A stretch of DNA of 64,000 bases from HXMU1420-2 sp034670145 (GTDB taxonomy: Bacteria > Pseudomonadota > Alphaproteobacteria > Rhodobacterales > Rhodobacteraceae), in the NCBI GenBank assembly GCA_034670145.1, contig JAXMOA010000007.1, positions 1 to 64,000 of the forward strand, written 5' to 3'. How positions within the stretch are numbered: the first letter of the stretch is position 1; the number at the start of each line of letters is the position of its first letter. Position numbers and translations under genes: made by a program. A model generated the notes under the pieces. It saw only the letters and a program-made list of their open reading frames with translations, was not told where the DNA came from and ran no database searches. Shown here one piece after another: positions 36,023-44,298 of the stretch.

Positions 36023-36412
36023 AAGGCGATCCTTGAAAAAATTCAAACAAACCAAAAAAACCGAATAATTACCTCCGACCAGACTCGTCCTGAATGTTGG
36101 GAATTTTAAGGCAATACATGGGAAATTCGATGAAACGCGGGCACCGGTGGCTCAGCTGAATGGCCAATTTTGTCGTACAGATGTCGCTTTCAAGCTTGCC
36201 AAATTCTGCCCGAACAGGACACTGCCGGGATGAACCTGCCACCCATCCCGCCAGCCGCCGCCACCCTGTGGCGGGCTGATCCGGCGCGTATCCGCGCGGG
36301 TGGCAATCCCTGTTTGCGCTGTTGTGCGGGGCACCTGAAACTCATGCGGTTCGAACCTCCGCCGTGGTGATGGCACCGCCCATCCCTGTTACGCACAAAG
36401 GTTCAAACCAAC
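36023..36412. other. 390-bp intergenic region between histidine kinase and choline-sulfatase genes
   Basis: The region separates two divergently transcribed genes and must hold both promoters. The left third is AT-rich with A runs next to the kinase. The right part is GC-rich and contains a 46-codon open frame at 36230-36370 with a Cys-x-x-Cys-Cys motif (NPCLRCCAG), but no convincing ribosome site. I see no tRNA, terminator or known repeat. Confidence 0.5.
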
Positions 36413-37927
36413 ATGACACAACGTCCAAACATCGTTCTCATCATGGCCGATCAACTCGCGCCACAATTCACCGGCACCTATGGCCACCCGCTGGTCCAGA
36501 CCCCGCATATCGACGCGCTGGCCGGGCGCGGCACCCGGTTTGATGCGGCCTATTGCAACTCGCCGCTCTGCTCGCCCTCCCGCGCCAGCTTCATGGCGGG
36601 TCAGCAGGTCAGCAAAATCGGTGCCTATGACAACGCGGCCGAGTTTCCGGCCACCGTGCCGACCTTTGCCCACTACCTGCGCAGCGCAGGATATCGCACC
36701 TGCCTGTCTGGCAAGATGCATTTTGTCGGCCCCGACCAGCTGCACGGTTTCGAAGAGCGCCTGACCACAGATATCTACCCCGCCGACACCGCCTGGACCC
36801 CGGATTGGACGCAACCGGATCAGCGCAAGGCGCATTGGTATCACAATATGGATGCGGTGCGTCAGGCCGGGCAGGCCATGACCACCTTTCAGTATGACTA
36901 TGATGACGAGGCCGTCTTCCTCGCCCGCCGCCGCCTGTTTGACTACAAGATGACCGGGACACAGCCCTTCGCCATGGTTGTCAGCCTGATCCACCCCCAT
37001 GATCCCTATGTGGCCCGGCCCGAGTTCATGTCGCTCTATGATCCCGACCAGATCGACATGCCCGATGACACCCCCGCCACAGATGCCCACTCGCGCCGCA
37101 TCGCTGCGGGCATCGAGAATACCGAAGGCGCCGTCAGCCCGGACCAGATCCGCCGCGCGCGCCACGGCTATTACGCCAACGTCAGCTATTTCGACAGCAA
37201 TGTGGGCAAGATCATCCAAGCATTGGACGAGTCCGATCAGCTCGACAACACCATCGTCATCGTCACGGCCGATCACGGCGACATGCTCGGCAATCGCGGG
37301 CTCTGGTACAAGATGAGCTGGCTTGAACACTCCGCCCGCGTGCCATTGGTCGTGGCCGGGCCGGGGGTGCAGACCCAGACCTGGGACGCGCCCTGTTCGC
37401 TGGTCGACATCCTGCCCACCCTGCGCGAGATTGCCGGCGATGACACCCCGCTGGGCGCGCCGGTCGCCGGGGCCTCGCTCTGGCCGACCCTCTCCCAGGG
37501 GCAACCCGCGCAAACCACGGCCATCGGTGAATATTGCGCCGAATGCGCCCCCGGCTGGCCCGTGTTCATGATCCGCCGGGATCGGTGGAAATACATCTCC
37601 TGCGCTGTGGACACCCCACAGCTCTTCGACCTGGACAACGACCCGCAAGAGCGCGTGAACCTCGCCCAGGACCCGGCCCACAGCGCCATCGTCCAAAACT
37701 TCGAAGCCGAGGCCCAGGACCGCTGGGACACGGACACCATCCGCGCCCAGGTGCTCGCCAGCCAGGCCTGCCGCCGCGTGGTCCAGCCCGCGCTCGAAAC
37801 CGGCCACATGACCCCCTGGGACTACAACCCGCCCCGCGACGCCGCGCAAGAGTTCGTGCGCAACACCGTCTCCTGGGACGATGTCCTGCACCGCATGCAA
37901 TATCCCAGCCCCGAGGCCCACGAATGA
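36413..37927 (+). CDS. betC: Choline-sulfatase-like sulfatase
   Basis: The 504-residue cytoplasmic sulfatase begins PNIVLIMADQLAPQF, with the metal-binding Asp. Cys53 in the motif CSPSR is converted to formylglycine. HPHDPY, TADHGDMLG and a C-terminal choline-sulfatase type region (HMTPWDYNP, FVRNT) match the BetC group, which cleaves choline-O-sulfate to choline and sulfate. No signal peptide is present, as expected for BetC. It overlaps the SDR gene by 4 bases (ATGA), and a Rieske oxygenase and MBL hydrolase lie nearby. Another sulfate ester of a small alcohol is also possible. Confidence 0.82.
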   Translation: MTQRPNIVLIMADQLAPQFTGTYGHPLVQTPHIDALAGRGTRFDAAYCNSPLCSPSRASFMAGQQVSKIGAYDNAAEFPATVPTFAHYLRSAGYRTCLSGKMHFVGPDQLHGFEERLTTDIYPADTAWTPDWTQPDQRKAHWYHNMDAVRQAGQAMTTFQYDYDDEAVFLARRRLFDYKMTGTQPFAMVVSLIHPHDPYVARPEFMSLYDPDQIDMPDDTPATDAHSRRIAAGIENTEGAVSPDQIRRARHGYYANVSYFDSNVGKIIQALDESDQLDNTIVIVTADHGDMLGNRGLWYKMSWLEHSARVPLVVAGPGVQTQTWDAPCSLVDILPTLREIAGDDTPLGAPVAGASLWPTLSQGQPAQTTAIGEYCAECAPGWPVFMIRRDRWKYISCAVDTPQLFDLDNDPQERVNLAQDPAHSAIVQNFEAEAQDRWDTDTIRAQVLASQACRRVVQPALETGHMTPWDYNPPRDAAQEFVRNTVSWDDVLHRMQYPSPEAHE

Positions 37928-38679
37928 CCGCGCAACCAGCCCCCCACCGCGCCATCGTCACCGGTGGCAGCCGTGGCATCGGCCGCGCCATCGTCACCCG
38001 CCTGCTTGCCGACAACGCCCAGGTCGTCACCTGCGGACGTGGCACGCGCCCACAGGACCTCCCGCCCGAGGTCACCTGGGTCCAGGCCGACATCGCCAAC
38101 CCGCAGCAGGCCACCAACCTGCTGCACACGGCCACCCAGACCTTCGGCGCCCCCACGCTGCTGATCAACAACGCCGGCGTCCAGATCGAAAAAACCCTCC
38201 CCGACAGCACCGACGCCGACTGGGACACGCTCATCGGCGTCAACTGCCGCGGAGTCTTCAATATGTGCCGCGCCACCATCCCGCTGATGCCCACCGGCGC
38301 GATCATCAACATCGGCTCCATTTCCGGCACCACCGCCGACCCGTCCATGGCGCTCTACAACGCGTCCAAGGCCTTCGTGCACGGGCTGACCCGCTCCATC
38401 GCCGTCGACCACGGCCCCAACATCCGCTGCAACGCCATCTGCCCGGGCTGGATCATGACCGACATGGCCCAATCCGCCTTTGCCCGCGCCGCCGACCCGG
38501 CCGCCGCCCAGGCCGACGCGCTCAAACGGCACCCGGCCGGGCGCTTTGGACGGCCCGAGGATATTGCCGGCATGGTCGCCTACCTCGCCTCGCCCGAGGC
38601 CGCCTTTGTGACAGGCGCCTGCCTCACCCTGGATGGCGGCATGACCGCAGCCTCGCCCCTGCAACCGGGCCTGTTCTAA
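37924..38679 (+). CDS. Short-chain dehydrogenase/reductase
   Basis: The 251-residue SDR has the cofactor motif TGGSRGIGRA near residues 14-23, NNAG near residue 83, and the catalytic Ser ... Tyr-x-x-x-Lys (SISGT ... YNASKAF). The C-terminal end FVTGACLTLDGGM is typical of classical SDRs. Its start overlaps the sulfatase stop (ATGA), so it is likely to oxidise the alcohol or keto compound released by, or related to, the sulfatase product. It ends in a shared CTAA with the convergent MBL gene. Confidence 0.88.
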   Translation: MTAQPAPHRAIVTGGSRGIGRAIVTRLLADNAQVVTCGRGTRPQDLPPEVTWVQADIANPQQATNLLHTATQTFGAPTLLINNAGVQIEKTLPDSTDADWDTLIGVNCRGVFNMCRATIPLMPTGAIINIGSISGTTADPSMALYNASKAFVHGLTRSIAVDHGPNIRCNAICPGWIMTDMAQSAFARAADPAAAQADALKRHPAGRFGRPEDIAGMVAYLASPEAAFVTGACLTLDGGMTAASPLQPGLF

Positions 38680-39455
38680 CCGTCCTCGGCAAAAGGATCG
38701 CCCCCTTGCGCCAGAAACGCCTCATACCACTCCAGTACAGGCGGCATTGCCACTCCGTCATCCAGATAGGCCCGGATGATCTCGTGCAACCGCCCCCGCC
38801 CGAATGACCCGAAATGCCCGCCATGCACCTGTTCACACTCCAACCGCAACAACCGCTCCAGCGTCTGGCGATAAACCTGCTTGTCACTATGCGGATGGCT
38901 GTCCAGCGGCGCATCGTCGTAAACCGCATCCCCCGAAAACAACGTGCCCGTCTGCGCCTGCCATAACCCCACCGACCCCGGAGAATGCCCGGGCAAATGC
39001 AGCACCTGATAGGCCACATCGCCCAGGTCAACCACATCGCCCTCATCCACAAACCCGGTCAATGGCGCCGGTGTGATCGCATACCGCTCTGCCTCGAAAT
39101 CAGGATGCGCGCGAGGGTTCACAAATTCGACCTGCAACCAATCCCCCTGATACATCACCGCCTCACGCCCGCCCGTGGCAAAGGCCTCAGCCTCGGCGCG
39201 ATGCCCCAGCCGACAGTCAAACTCGTGCAACCCGGCCACATGATCAAAATGCGAATGCGTGCACAGCGCGATCACCGGCTTGTCCGCCTCTGTCACAATC
39301 GCTGACCGCAAAGGCGACACCCCAGACCCGGTATCAATCACCAGATCCCGGTCCCGCCCGCGCACATGCCAGATATTGCACCGCATAAAGGGCGCCACGC
39401 CGGTCTCTTCGATCAGCGATATCCGCTCATCAACCCGGGTGACCCGAAATCCCAC
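38676..39455 (-). CDS. Metallo-beta-lactamase-fold hydrolase
   Basis: The 259-residue protein has the metal motif THSHFDHVAG near residues 66-75, further His in HLPGHSPGSVG, an Asp in FSGDAVYD, and a late His in VHGGHFGSFG. This is the binuclear metal site of the MBL fold (glyoxalase II-like and related). The segment LVIDTGSGVSPL precedes the HxHxDH motif as usual. It follows the Rieske oxygenase by 6 bases, so the two are co-transcribed. It may hydrolyse a thioester or lactone made in the same pathway; the substrate is unknown. Confidence 0.85.
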   Translation of the reverse strand: MGFRVTRVDERISLIEETGVAPFMRCNIWHVRGRDRDLVIDTGSGVSPLRSAIVTEADKPVIALCTHSHFDHVAGLHEFDCRLGHRAEAEAFATGGREAVMYQGDWLQVEFVNPRAHPDFEAERYAITPAPLTGFVDEGDVVDLGDVAYQVLHLPGHSPGSVGLWQAQTGTLFSGDAVYDDAPLDSHPHSDKQVYRQTLERLLRLECEQVHGGHFGSFGRGRLHEIIRAYLDDGVAMPPVLEWYEAFLAQGGDPFAEDG

Positions 39456-39461
39456 GCCGCC

Positions 39462-40595
39462 CTAACCCAGGCTCTTCTGCACCATCCGGTGAAAGAAATG
39501 CAGCGCATGTTCCCCCCGGCCGGTGCGCGTCTCATCCGCAATGATCGGCCCCTGCGAATAGCCAAAACTCGCCAACCCGCGCTGCACGCTCTCGCACAGG
39601 GCCTGATCCTCGGGCATCAGCACATTGGCGGCATAATCGGCCAGACCTGTATCAAACGCCCCGCTTGCGCTCACCGAATGGCCGACAAAATCCGCCACCC
39701 CCGGCGCAACCGGACGAATAGCCGAGAAATTCACCTGCCGGTTGCCGGGCAGGAAATTGATCGTCGTATTGGGCCATAGAAACCAAAAGGCCGAAAACAT
39801 CTCGCCCGCCTCGGCATCCACGGCATAGGCGCTGTTGTCGGCCTTGATGTCCTGCCCCAGCTGGCGCGCCCAGATGTCAAACGTGTCGTGTTGATAGCTG
39901 TCCATGCAGATCATATCGGCAAAATCATGATGCGCATGTTCGCAATGGTAACACTCCACATAATTGTCCACGACCACCTTCCAGCCTGCCGCAATCCGGG
40001 TGTTGCCCACATCGGTATCCATCCGGCCCAGGGTCAGATCCTTGTAGAACGGCAGACGCGTGTTGATATCGGCCTCCAGATCCGCCGCCTGCACCGACAG
40101 GCTTTCGGCCATGCCGTCGATATTGACAAAGGCACAGTCCAGAAACACCTCCAGCCGCACAGGGCGCAGCGAAAACGCCGCCTTGTCAAAACCCGGGCGC
40201 TTTTCCGCATGTGGCGCGCCGCGCAGCTGCCCGTCCTTCTGAAAGGCCCAGGCGTGATATGGACAGATGATCGCACGCGCGACATTGCCCGCCCCCTCGG
40301 GCAGCAATTCATGCGCGCGATGCTGGCAGACATTGAAAAACGCCCGCAACGCCCCGTCATCGCCCCGGATGACAAACACGTTCTGATCACAGATCCGCGC
40401 CGTCACATAGTCGCCCGGATTTTGTAACAGGCTGGTATGGCTCACATATTGCCAGCTGTTGTAAAAGATCCGGGTCTTTTCCAACTCTGCCACGGCCGGA
40501 TCGGTATACAGATAAGACGGCAGCGTAAAAGACGCCTCAGCCGTGTCGTTCAATGGCTTTTCATATTCGGTCAGCGATTGTTTTGAGTCGAGCAT
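39462..40595 (-). CDS. Rieske-type quaternary-amine oxygenase alpha subunit
   Basis: The 377-residue protein has a Rieske cluster motif, Cys90-x-His92 and Cys111-x2-His114 (CQHRAH, CPYHAW). The non-heme iron site NYVECYHCEHAHHDF supplies His217 and His222. The NYxECYHC signature is shared by glycine-betaine monooxygenase (GbcA), carnitine monooxygenase (CntA) and stachydrine demethylase, which remove groups from quaternary amines with O2. I chose ATG 40595 because AGGAGG lies 7 bases upstream. No reductase subunit gene is adjacent. In this setting a betaine-like substrate is most likely. Confidence 0.86.
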   Translation of the reverse strand: MLDSKQSLTEYEKPLNDTAEASFTLPSYLYTDPAVAELEKTRIFYNSWQYVSHTSLLQNPGDYVTARICDQNVFVIRGDDGALRAFFNVCQHRAHELLPEGAGNVARAIICPYHAWAFQKDGQLRGAPHAEKRPGFDKAAFSLRPVRLEVFLDCAFVNIDGMAESLSVQAADLEADINTRLPFYKDLTLGRMDTDVGNTRIAAGWKVVVDNYVECYHCEHAHHDFADMICMDSYQHDTFDIWARQLGQDIKADNSAYAVDAEAGEMFSAFWFLWPNTTINFLPGNRQVNFSAIRPVAPGVADFVGHSVSASGAFDTGLADYAANVLMPEDQALCESVQRGLASFGYSQGPIIADETRTGRGEHALHFFHRMVQKSLG

Positions 40596-40662
40596 CGGGC
40601 GGCCTCCTGCCTGCATGACATCAATTCACGGCATCACCGGGCGCCGTGTCAATGCCATAGCC

Positions 40663-40691
40663 TTGAAATCGCCACGCAGCCCGGCTATGTC
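40663..40691 (+). promoter_or_regulatory. Putative sigma-70-type promoter of secE
   Basis: TTGAAA and TATGTC are separated by 17 bases, and the -10 box lies about 30 bases before the secE ATG. This gives secE its own promoter, as needed in its isolated position. Confidence 0.5.
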
Positions 40692-40721
40692 GGCGGGTAT
40701 CCGAGCGAAAAAGAGCATGAC

Positions 40722-40919
40722 ATGGCCACCGTAAACCCGATCCAGTTCATTCAACAAACCCGCGCCGAGGTTGCCAAGGTCGTTTGGCCCACGCGCCGCG
40801 AGGTGGTTTTGACGACGGTCATGGTCTTCATCATGGCAACCTTGACCGCCATCGTCTTTGCGCTGGTCGATCTGGCCATCCGCTCTGGCCTCACCGCCGT
40901 TCTCAACATCTTCGGCTGA
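40722..40919 (+). CDS. secE: Preprotein translocase subunit SecE
   Basis: The 65-residue protein is the short alphaproteobacterial form of SecE. The conserved cytoplasmic segment QQTRAEVAKVVWPTRREVVLTT is followed by one membrane helix (VMVFIMATLTAIVFALVDLAI). With SecY and SecG it forms the protein-export channel. nusG normally follows secE within a few hundred bases, and tRNA-Trp normally lies just upstream. Here tRNA-Trp is 38 kb away and the next gene is a convergent thiolase. The identity is firm and the location is odd. Confidence 0.95.
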   Translation: MATVNPIQFIQQTRAEVAKVVWPTRREVVLTTVMVFIMATLTAIVFALVDLAIRSGLTAVLNIFG

Positions 40920-40924
40920 TCCAT

Positions 40925-40942
40925 CCCCGCAACTATGCGGGG
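40925..40942 (+). terminator. Hairpin after secE
   Basis: CCCCGCA pairs with TGCGGGG across a 4-base loop 5 bases after the secE stop. It is followed by a G run rather than T residues. It may stabilise the mRNA 3' end or cooperate with the palindrome 115 bases further on. Confidence 0.4.
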
Positions 40943-41055
40943 GGGGGATGGCGCTGAACCGGCAGGATTTGCCGGGCGTGCTGAAACGCGCCAAACCCTG
41001 TCTGTCCCGGGGTGTCCCGGATGTGATTTTCTAATTAAATCATGGGGTTAATCCC

Positions 41056-41073
41056 TTGTCCCAGCTGGGACAT
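41056..41073. repeat. Dispersed palindrome, copy 2
   Basis: TTGTCCCAGCTGGGACAT matches the 8618 copy except at the first base. It lies between the convergent secE and thiolase genes and is followed by TTTTCGC on the + strand. Confidence 0.75.
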
Positions 41074-41160
41074 TTTCGCTTTTTGCCGCCAAAATGGCAA
41101 TTCCGGCGGGTTTACGACCCCTGGGTGCACCCCAATCAGATGCACCCATGGGCCGCGTTT

Positions 41161-42336
41161 TCAGAGCCGCTCAATCGCCAGGGCAATCCCCTGACCACCC
41201 CCGATACACATGGTCACCAAGGCCTTGGATCCGCCGGTCCGTTCCAGCTCATAAAGCGCCTTCAACGTCAGGATCGCCCCCGTCGCGCCCACCGGATGAC
41301 CCAGGGCAATCGCGCCGCCATTCGGATTCACCTTGGACGAATCCAGCCCCAGCTCCCGATTCACTGCGATCGCCTGCGAGGCAAAGGCCTCGTTTGACTC
41401 GATCACATCAAAATCGCCCGCGCTCAGACCCGTCTTTTCCAACAGATTGCGCACAGCCGGGATCGGGCCGATTCCCATCACCTCGGGCCGCACCCCGGCA
41501 TGGGCATACCCCAGAACCCGCGCCTTCGGCTTCAGCCCCGCAGCCTCCGCCGCCTCCGCCCGGGCAAACACCAGGGCCGCCGCCCCATCATTGATGCCGC
41601 TCGCATTGCCCGCCGTAACGGTGCCGTCTTTCTGGAAAACCGGACGCAACCCGGCCAGCGCCTCGGCCGTGGTCTGCTTGGGGTGTTCATCCACGACAAA
41701 ATCGACCATCTCGCGTCTGACCTTGACCTGAACCGGCGCGATCTGGCTTTCAAACCGCCCCGCCTCAATCGCCGCCGCCGCCCGGTTCTGGCTGGTGAGG
41801 GCAAACTCATCCTGATCCGCGCGGGTGATCTGATGTTCCGCCGCCACGTTTTCCGCCGTCACTCCCATATGGCCCGTCCCAAACGGGCAATTCAGCGCGC
41901 CCAGCATCATATCAAGCGTCTTCACGTCGCCCATCTTCTGACCCCAACGCTGAGCAGGCGTAATAAACGGGCTGCGCGACATGCTCTCCGCGCCGCCGGC
42001 CAGGGCGAAATCAGCATCCCCCAGCATCAGCGATTGCACCGCCGACACAACAGCCTGCGCCCCCGACCCGCACAGCCGGTTCACATTCATCGCAGGCGTC
42101 CCCTCCGGGATACCCGCCTGCATGGCCGCGACCCGCGACAAATACATATCGCGCGGCTCGGTGTTGATCACATGGCCGAACACCACATGCCCAATCTGCG
42201 CCGGCTCAACCCCCGCGCGTTCCATCGCCGCCTCTGCGGCGACCGTGGCCAGGTCGATAGGCGCGGTGCTGGCCAAGGCGCCACCAAAGGTACCGATTGC
42301 GGTACGCGCACCATCAAGAAGGACAATATCGGACAT
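41161..42336 (-). CDS. Acetyl-CoA acetyltransferase (thiolase)
   Basis: The 391-residue thiolase has the nucleophilic Cys in NRLCGSGAQAVV near residue 88, the NEAFA block, GGAIALGHPVGATGA with the second catalytic His, and the C-terminal CIGGGQGIA Cys. It condenses two acetyl-CoA to acetoacetyl-CoA or cleaves beta-ketoacyl-CoA. I chose ATG 42336, preceded by AGGAGA; the much longer open frame upstream runs through the XRE regulator and is not coding. No phaB or fatty-acid genes are adjacent. It is divergent from an XRE-cupin regulator that may control it. Confidence 0.9.
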   Translation of the reverse strand: MSDIVLLDGARTAIGTFGGALASTAPIDLATVAAEAAMERAGVEPAQIGHVVFGHVINTEPRDMYLSRVAAMQAGIPEGTPAMNVNRLCGSGAQAVVSAVQSLMLGDADFALAGGAESMSRSPFITPAQRWGQKMGDVKTLDMMLGALNCPFGTGHMGVTAENVAAEHQITRADQDEFALTSQNRAAAAIEAGRFESQIAPVQVKVRREMVDFVVDEHPKQTTAEALAGLRPVFQKDGTVTAGNASGINDGAAALVFARAEAAEAAGLKPKARVLGYAHAGVRPEVMGIGPIPAVRNLLEKTGLSAGDFDVIESNEAFASQAIAVNRELGLDSSKVNPNGGAIALGHPVGATGAILTLKALYELERTGGSKALVTMCIGGGQGIALAIERL

Positions 42337-42412
42337 GAGAGTCTCCTGTTCTTTGTCCGCAGGAGTATGCAAGCACGCAGATCCGACGCAAGCACGACGT
42401 CCCGGCATTGAC

Positions 42413-42437
42413 ATTGCTCGGACTTCGGACGAGCAAT
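42413..42437 (+). promoter_or_regulatory. Inverted repeat operator just upstream of the XRE regulator
   Basis: ATTGCTCG and CGAGCAAT are perfect 8-base arms with a 9-base spacer, ending 5 bases before the regulator ATG. A TTGACA box (42408-42413) abuts the left arm. This suggests autoregulation, and perhaps control of the divergent thiolase gene. Confidence 0.55.
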
Positions 42438-42442
42438 CCGGT

Positions 42443-43009
42443 ATGACGGATACAGATGACACGATACTGAACCAGCTGCCCGGTCGGCTCAGGTTGGCCA
42501 GACGCGAACAGGGGCTATCGCTGGACGCGGTGGCGAAACTTTCGGGCGTGTCGCGATCGATGGTCAGCCAGATCGAACGCGGCGAAAGCAGCCCGACCAT
42601 CGCGACTCTCTGGAACCTGACGCGGGCGCTGCAGGTGGATTTTGCCGGGCTTCTGGATGGTGGACCATCGGGGGACCGGGTCGACGTGGTGCGCAAGGTC
42701 GAGATCCCCACAATTGACAACAAGGATGCGGGTTGCCAGATCCGAATTCTTTCAGCCCCCGAAGACGCCGGGCACCAAGAGCTATACGAACTGCTTTTTG
42801 ACGCAGAGGGCAAACTGGATAGCCTGCCCCACAAGGCCGGGGCCCGAGAACAGGTGAGCGTCATATCCGGCACGCTGGACATTCGATCCGGCACCGCCAC
42901 GACCCGCGTCGGACCGGGGGATACAGCGCGCTACGCCGCAGATGTCGCGCATTCGATCACCGCCGTCGGTGGGGAAGCGCGGGTGTTCTTGTCTGTCCGC
43001 GATGCCTGA
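42443..43009 (+). CDS. XRE-family regulator with C-terminal cupin
   Basis: The 188-residue protein has an N-terminal helix-turn-helix (GRLRLARREQGLSLDAVAKLSGVSRSMVSQIERGESSP) and a C-terminal cupin domain of about 75 residues (REQVSVISGTLDIRSG, then GPGDTARYAADVAHSI). The cupin probably binds a small ligand or metal. ATG 42443 has no strong ribosome site, but the helix-turn-helix sits at the expected distance. The gene is divergent from the thiolase and precedes kbl-tdh by about 105 bases, so either neighbour could be its target. Confidence 0.87.
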   Translation: MTDTDDTILNQLPGRLRLARREQGLSLDAVAKLSGVSRSMVSQIERGESSPTIATLWNLTRALQVDFAGLLDGGPSGDRVDVVRKVEIPTIDNKDAGCQIRILSAPEDAGHQELYELLFDAEGKLDSLPHKAGAREQVSVISGTLDIRSGTATTRVGPGDTARYAADVAHSITAVGGEARVFLSVRDA

Positions 43010-43113
43010 ATACCAGAATCCGACTTGGCAGAAAAATTTCCGGTAAAGTGGAAATCCAGTATTTCGGAATATGATCCTGTATGATAGAAAGCGGGCGATC
43101 CAAGGAGTCGCCC

Positions 43114-44298
43114 ATGTCCCAGCCATTTCTGAACCACCTGACTGACACTTTGCACGAGATTGAGGCCGAAGGGCTGTTCAAGACCGAGCGGATGATCACC
43201 TCGCCGCAAGGTGGAGGCATTGATGTCGAAGACCGGCGGGTCATCAACCTGTGCGCCAACAACTATTTGGGCCTGGCCGATCACCCTGATCTGATCGCCT
43301 CGGCCTGTTCCGCGATGGAGCTCAAGGGATTTGGCATGGCCAGTGTCCGGTTTATCTGTGGGACACAGGATCTGCATCGCGAGTTGGAACAGCGGTTGGC
43401 CTCGTTCCTGGGCAAGGACGACTCCATTTTGTTTGCGGCTTGTTTTGATGCCAATGGCGGGTTGTTCGAGCCGCTTCTTGGGCCTGAGGATGCGATTGTC
43501 TCGGACAGCCTGAATCATGCGTCGATTATTGATGGCATTCGTTTGTGCAAGGCACAGCGGTTTCGGTACGCCAATAACGATATGGCCGACCTGGAAGCCA
43601 AGCTGCAAGAGGCCCGCAAGGCCGGGGCGCGACATGTGATGATCGCGACCGATGGCGTGTTTTCGATGGATGGCTATCTGGCCAATTTGCCCGAAATTAC
43701 CCGGCTGGCCGCCAAATATGATGCCGTAACCATGGTGGACGATTGCCATGCGACGGGATTTATGGGGTCGCGCGGGGCTGGGACGCCTGATCACTTTGGG
43801 GTCGATGTGGATATCCTGACGGGTACGCTGGGCAAGGCGCTGGGCGGTGCGATTGGGGGTTACATCGCCGGGCCTCAGCCGGTGATAGACCTGCTGCGTC
43901 AGCGGGCTCGGCCCTATTTGTTCTCCAATTCCTTGCCACCCGCAATTGCCGCTGCCGGGATTGAGGCGGTGCGACTGGTCGAGGAAGGGGCAGATCTACG
44001 GGTCAGATTGTTTGAGAATACGAAATACTGGCGCGCGGGGTTGGATCGGCTGGGGTTCGACCTGTTGCCGGGGGAACATCCGATTGTGCCTGTGATGCTG
44101 GGCGAAGCCCGACTGGCCCAGGACATGGCCGCGCGCCTGTTCGAAGAGGGGGTCTATGTCAGCGGTTTCTTTTTCCCGGTTGTCCCCAAGGGTCAGGCCC
44201 GGATTCGGACCCAGATGAACGCCGCGCTGACCAAAGATGAGCTGGATCGCGCTCTTGTGGCATTCGAAGTGGCAGGCAAGGCGGTTGGGGTAATCTGA
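43114..44298 (+). CDS. kbl: 2-amino-3-ketobutyrate CoA ligase (glycine C-acetyltransferase)
   Basis: The 394-residue PLP enzyme joins glycine and acetyl-CoA, or in threonine breakdown cleaves 2-amino-3-ketobutyrate to glycine and acetyl-CoA. It has NNYLGLADHP, FDANGGLFEPLL, the SLNHASIIDGIR segment, DDCHATGFMG and the PLP Lys241 in GTLGKALGGAIGGY. I chose ATG 43114 because AAGGAG lies just upstream; an earlier ATG at 43081 adds 11 unsupported residues. Its stop overlaps the tdh start (TGATG), giving the usual kbl-tdh operon. Confidence 0.95.
   Translation: MSQPFLNHLTDTLHEIEAEGLFKTERMITSPQGGGIDVEDRRVINLCANNYLGLADHPDLIASACSAMELKGFGMASVRFICGTQDLHRELEQRLASFLGKDDSILFAACFDANGGLFEPLLGPEDAIVSDSLNHASIIDGIRLCKAQRFRYANNDMADLEAKLQEARKAGARHVMIATDGVFSMDGYLANLPEITRLAAKYDAVTMVDDCHATGFMGSRGAGTPDHFGVDVDILTGTLGKALGGAIGGYIAGPQPVIDLLRQRARPYLFSNSLPPAIAAAGIEAVRLVEEGADLRVRLFENTKYWRAGLDRLGFDLLPGEHPIVPVMLGEARLAQDMAARLFEEGVYVSGFFFPVVPKGQARIRTQMNAALTKDELDRALVAFEVAGKAVGVI

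Noticed and set aside
42361..42442. Replication origin at the composition switch
   Set aside because: There is no dnaA, par or gid gene, no AT-rich unwinding region and no cluster of DnaA boxes. A rearrangement is a simpler reading until whole-chromosome skew is plotted.
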